A stretch of DNA of 7,263 nucleotides from Betaproteobacteria bacterium (GTDB taxonomy: Bacteria > Pseudomonadota > Gammaproteobacteria > Burkholderiales > SG8-41), in NCBI GenBank assembly GCA_021300125.1, contig JAJTHX010000108.1:1-7263 (forward strand), written 5' to 3'. The translations under genes were made by a program, and so were the position numbers. The notes below the pieces were generated by a model, which worked only from the letters and a program-made list of their open reading frames with translations, made no database searches and was not told the DNA's origin. Positions 5,403 through 7,263 of the stretch are shown here, in pieces. How positions within the stretch are numbered: position 1 is the stretch's first letter; the number at the start of each line of letters is the position of its first letter.

Positions 5403-6053
5403 ATGATGAGCGCGATGACCCTTCCGGCGCTGTTTGGCATGCTGGCGCTGCTGCTGCACCTCGCCGGATACGCGTGGTATGCCCTGGGCATATTGCGCGG
5501 CCGTACGCGGCCCAATGCCGCGAGCTGGTTCATGTGGCTGGTTGGCGCCTGGGTCGAGTACCGCACCTTTGACGCCATCGACAGTCACTGGACAACCTCG
5601 GCGCTGCCGCTTGCCTGCTTTCTCGGCTGTTGCGCGATATTCGCGGTGACGGCGGCGCTGCAATTGGCGAAGCGCGCGGCGGGTTCGCGTGAAGTCATTT
5701 ATCTGCCTGCACGCGGTACGGATTATCTTGCCGTGGGTTTCGACCTCGGCGCCTGGGCGTTGTATGTGGCGACCGGGGGCGCGGTCTGGGCCAATGTGCT
5801 GGCGGTCACCACCTCGGTGGTCAGCTTTATCCCGATCTGGAGAAGCACGCTGCGCCACGGCCACGAGGCGCCGGGCCCCTGGCTCGTCTGGTGCGCGGCA
5901 TATCTGGCGATGCTTGTCTCCGTGCTCGCAGGCGATGGCCGAGAGCGCCTGGCGCAGAGCGTGTACCCAGCGTACTACTTCCTGCTGTCGGCTGTGGTCG
6001 CGGGTTTGTCGTATCCGCGCCTGCGCCGGTGGCTGCGGGGCGAAACAGTCTGA
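5403..6053 (+). CDS. Seven-segment integral membrane protein of unknown function with an internal repeat
   Basis: I do not recognise the family. The 216-residue product is strongly hydrophobic, with about seven likely membrane segments near residues 7-30, 41-56, 64-88, 108-126, 128-147, 157-177 and 184-204, and a basic tail (RLRRWLRGE). Two parts resemble each other: residues 22-50 (GYAWYALGILRG, RPNAASWFMWLVGA) and 141-169 (SFIPIWRSTLRHG, EAPGPWLVWCAAYL). Both have a helix ending in Leu-Arg, a short polar turn with Pro, then a Trp-x-x-Trp helix. A 3+1+3 layout with such repeats recalls PQ-loop/SWEET-type transporters, but the Pro-Gln signature is absent, so this is only a suggestion. The start is uncertain: ATG 5403, 5406 or 5415 (Met5). 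None has a strong ribosome site, although GATGAG sits before 5415. It stands alone, convergent with metK. Confidence 0.8.
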   Translation: MMSAMTLPALFGMLALLLHLAGYAWYALGILRGRTRPNAASWFMWLVGAWVEYRTFDAIDSHWTTSALPLACFLGCCAIFAVTAALQLAKRAAGSREVIYLPARGTDYLAVGFDLGAWALYVATGGAVWANVLAVTTSVVSFIPIWRSTLRHGHEAPGPWLVWCAAYLAMLVSVLAGDGRERLAQSVYPAYYFLLSAVVAGLSYPRLRRWLRGETV

Positions 6054-6063
6054 AACGCCAAAC

Positions 6064-6091
6064 AAAAACGCCGGCGCAAGCCGGCGTTTTT
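6064..6091. terminator. Bidirectional terminator between the membrane-protein gene and metK
   Basis: AAAAACGCCGGC (6064-6075) and GCCGGCGTTTTT (6080-6091) are perfect arms around a GCAA tetraloop. The stem is GC-rich with A on one side and T on the other, so it gives a hairpin followed by T in both directions. It sits 10 bases after the plus-strand stop and 22 bases beyond the metK stop, serving both converging genes. Confidence 0.93.
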
Positions 6092-6113
6092 GGTGGAGCG
6101 GTGCGCAGCTGGC

Positions 6114-7263
6114 TTACTGGATGCCTGCCTCTGCCTTGAGCGCTGCGGCCTTGTCGGTGTGCTCCCAGCTGAACTCTGGTTCGTCGCGGCCGAAGTGGCC
6201 GTGGGCTGCGGTCTTGGTGTAGATGGGGCGCAGCAGATCAAGCGACTGGATGATGCCTTTCGGGCGCAGGTCGAAGTGTTTTTCGACCAGGGTCGCGATC
6301 TTGTCATCACTGATCTTGCCAGTGCCGAAGGTATCGACCAGCACGCTGACCGGGCGCGCGACGCCGATGGCGTAGGCGACCTGGATCTCGCACTTGGTGG
6401 CGAGGCCGGCAGCGACAATATTCTTCGCGACATAGCGCGCGGCGTAAGCGGCCGACCGGTCTACCTTCGACGGATCCTTGCCCGAGAACGCGCCGCCGCC
6501 GTGACGCGAATAGCCTCCGTAGGTGTCGACGATGATCTTGCGGCCGGTGAGGCCGGTGTCACCCTGCGGGCCGCCGATGACGAAGCGGCCGGTCGGGTTG
6601 ATCAGGTACTTGGTGTCCTTGGTGATCATGTTCTTCGGCAGGACGGGTTTGCACACCTGCTCGATGATCGCTTCCGACAGTTCCTTGTGGCCGATGTCCT
6701 CGCGGTGCTGGGTCGAGATCACCACGGTGTCGATGTGGTGCGGCTTGCCGTCGATATAGCGCACGGAAACCTGCGACTTCGCGTCCGGGCGGGCCCATGG
6801 CAGGCGGCCGTCACGGCGCAGTTCTGCGTGGCGCTCCATCAGGCGGTGCGCGTAGTAGATCGGCATCGGCATCAGCTGCGGGGTTTCGTCGCAGGCGAAG
6901 CCGAACATCAGGCCCTGGTCACCGGCGCCCTGGTCGAGGTCGAGGCCCTTGCCTTCGTCCACGCCCTGCGCGATGTCGGGCGACTGCTGGTCGTAGCACA
7001 CCAGCACGCCGCAGCTCTTGTAGTCGAAACCGATTTCGGAATCGTCATAACCGATCTGCTTGATCACTTTGCGCGCGACCTGCGCGTAATCAACACGCGC
7101 CTTGGTCGTCACCTGGCCGGCGAGCACGACCAGGCCGGTATGGGTCATGGTTTCAGCGGCGACGCGGCCGTGCTTGTCCTCGGCGAGGATGGCGTCAAGC
7201 ACCGCATCGGAAATCGCGTCGGCGACCTTGTCGGGATGGCCTTCCGATACCGATTCAGAGGTA
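6114..7263 (-). CDS. metK: S-adenosylmethionine synthetase, nearly complete (first few residues off the window)
   Basis: MetK makes S-adenosylmethionine from methionine and ATP in the cytoplasm. The open frame runs to the right edge and starts there with [20 protein letters not shown], the conserved N-terminal motif with the ATP-binding His, so only about six residues are missing. 382 residues are present, against about 384 for the E. coli enzyme. Further signatures are DYKSCGVLV, the [16 protein letters not shown] motif, PYYAH-like [56 protein letters not shown] and [14 protein letters not shown] near the end. A start at the GTG at 7202 would cut the catalytic N-terminus and is wrong. Its promoter and any leader are outside the window. 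It provides the SAM whose by-product SAH is handled by the ahcY operon nearby. Confidence 0.98.
   Translation of the reverse strand, partial: TSESVSEGHPDKVADAISDAVLDAILAEDKHGRVAAETMTHTGLVVLAGQVTTKARVDYAQVARKVIKQIGYDDSEIGFDYKSCGVLVCYDQQSPDIAQGVDEGKGLDLDQGAGDQGLMFGFACDETPQLMPMPIYYAHRLMERHAELRRDGRLPWARPDAKSQVSVRYIDGKPHHIDTVVISTQHREDIGHKELSEAIIEQVCKPVLPKNMITKDTKYLINPTGRFVIGGPQGDTGLTGRKIIVDTYGGYSRHGGGAFSGKDPSKVDRSAAYAARYVAKNIVAAGLATKCEIQVAYAIGVARPVSVLVDTFGTGKISDDKIATLVEKHFDLRPKGIIQSLDLLRPIYTKTAAHGHFGRDEPEFSWEHTDKAAALKAEAGIQ

Noticed and set aside
4967..5572. A 201-codon plus-strand open frame across the ahcY-membrane protein spacer
   Set aside because: No recognisable domain; it runs through AT-rich motif, HTH remnant and promoter region and overlaps the better-supported membrane-protein frame.
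5388..6065. A 225-codon minus-strand open frame opposite the membrane-protein gene
   Set aside because: The composition is Arg/Gln/His-rich antisense type; the plus-strand frame gives coherent membrane segments and a terminator right after its stop.
1..7263. CRISPR arrays, tRNA or rRNA genes, insertion sequences, phage genes
   Set aside because: No regularly spaced repeats with spacers, no cloverleaf or rRNA sequence, and no transposase, integrase or phage motif was seen on either strand.

Overview
The window looks like chromosomal DNA of a GC-rich betaproteobacterium (Burkholderiales/Rhodocyclales type). The evidence is a Bug/TctC-type periplasmic binding protein, betaproteobacterial-style ahcY, metF and metK proteins, and S-adenosylhomocysteine (SAH) riboswitch sequences, which are known mainly from beta- and gammaproteobacteria. 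The genus cannot be fixed by eye.

Layout. Positions 1-273 (minus) hold the N-terminus of a tripartite tricarboxylate transporter binding protein. An AT-rich divergent promoter region (274-537) with operator-like repeats separates it from a plus-strand gene (538-2052). That gene joins an N-terminal helix-turn-helix domain in frame to a class V alanine/serine-glyoxylate-type aminotransferase, and it ends at a strong terminator (2147-2179). On the minus strand follow metF (2426-3271) and ahcY (3319-4722), read as an ahcY-metF operon. A leader of about 228 nt (4723-4950) precedes ahcY. The leader carries two complete SAH riboswitch aptamers in tandem, with an intrinsic terminator between them, and starts at a TATAAT promoter. 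Positions 4967-5402 hold an AT-rich block, a decayed HTH regulator remnant and a small promoter-like palindrome. A plus-strand gene for a seven-segment membrane protein (5403-6053) converges, across a bidirectional terminator, on metK (minus, 6114 to the window edge, lacking only its first few residues).

How the genes work together. MetK makes S-adenosylmethionine (SAM), AhcY removes the methylation by-product SAH, and MetF supplies 5-methyl-tetrahydrofolate for remaking methionine. The region is therefore a methyl-cycle cluster. SAH build-up should switch on ahcY-metF through the tandem riboswitch. The aminotransferase could feed glycine/serine one-carbon metabolism, which supplies the MetF substrate, but this link is inference.

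The points most worth a second look are the tandem SAH riboswitch with its built-in terminator, the HTH-aminotransferase fusion with operator-like repeats upstream and an internal start, and a 16-base motif shared by the regions upstream of that gene and of ahcY.
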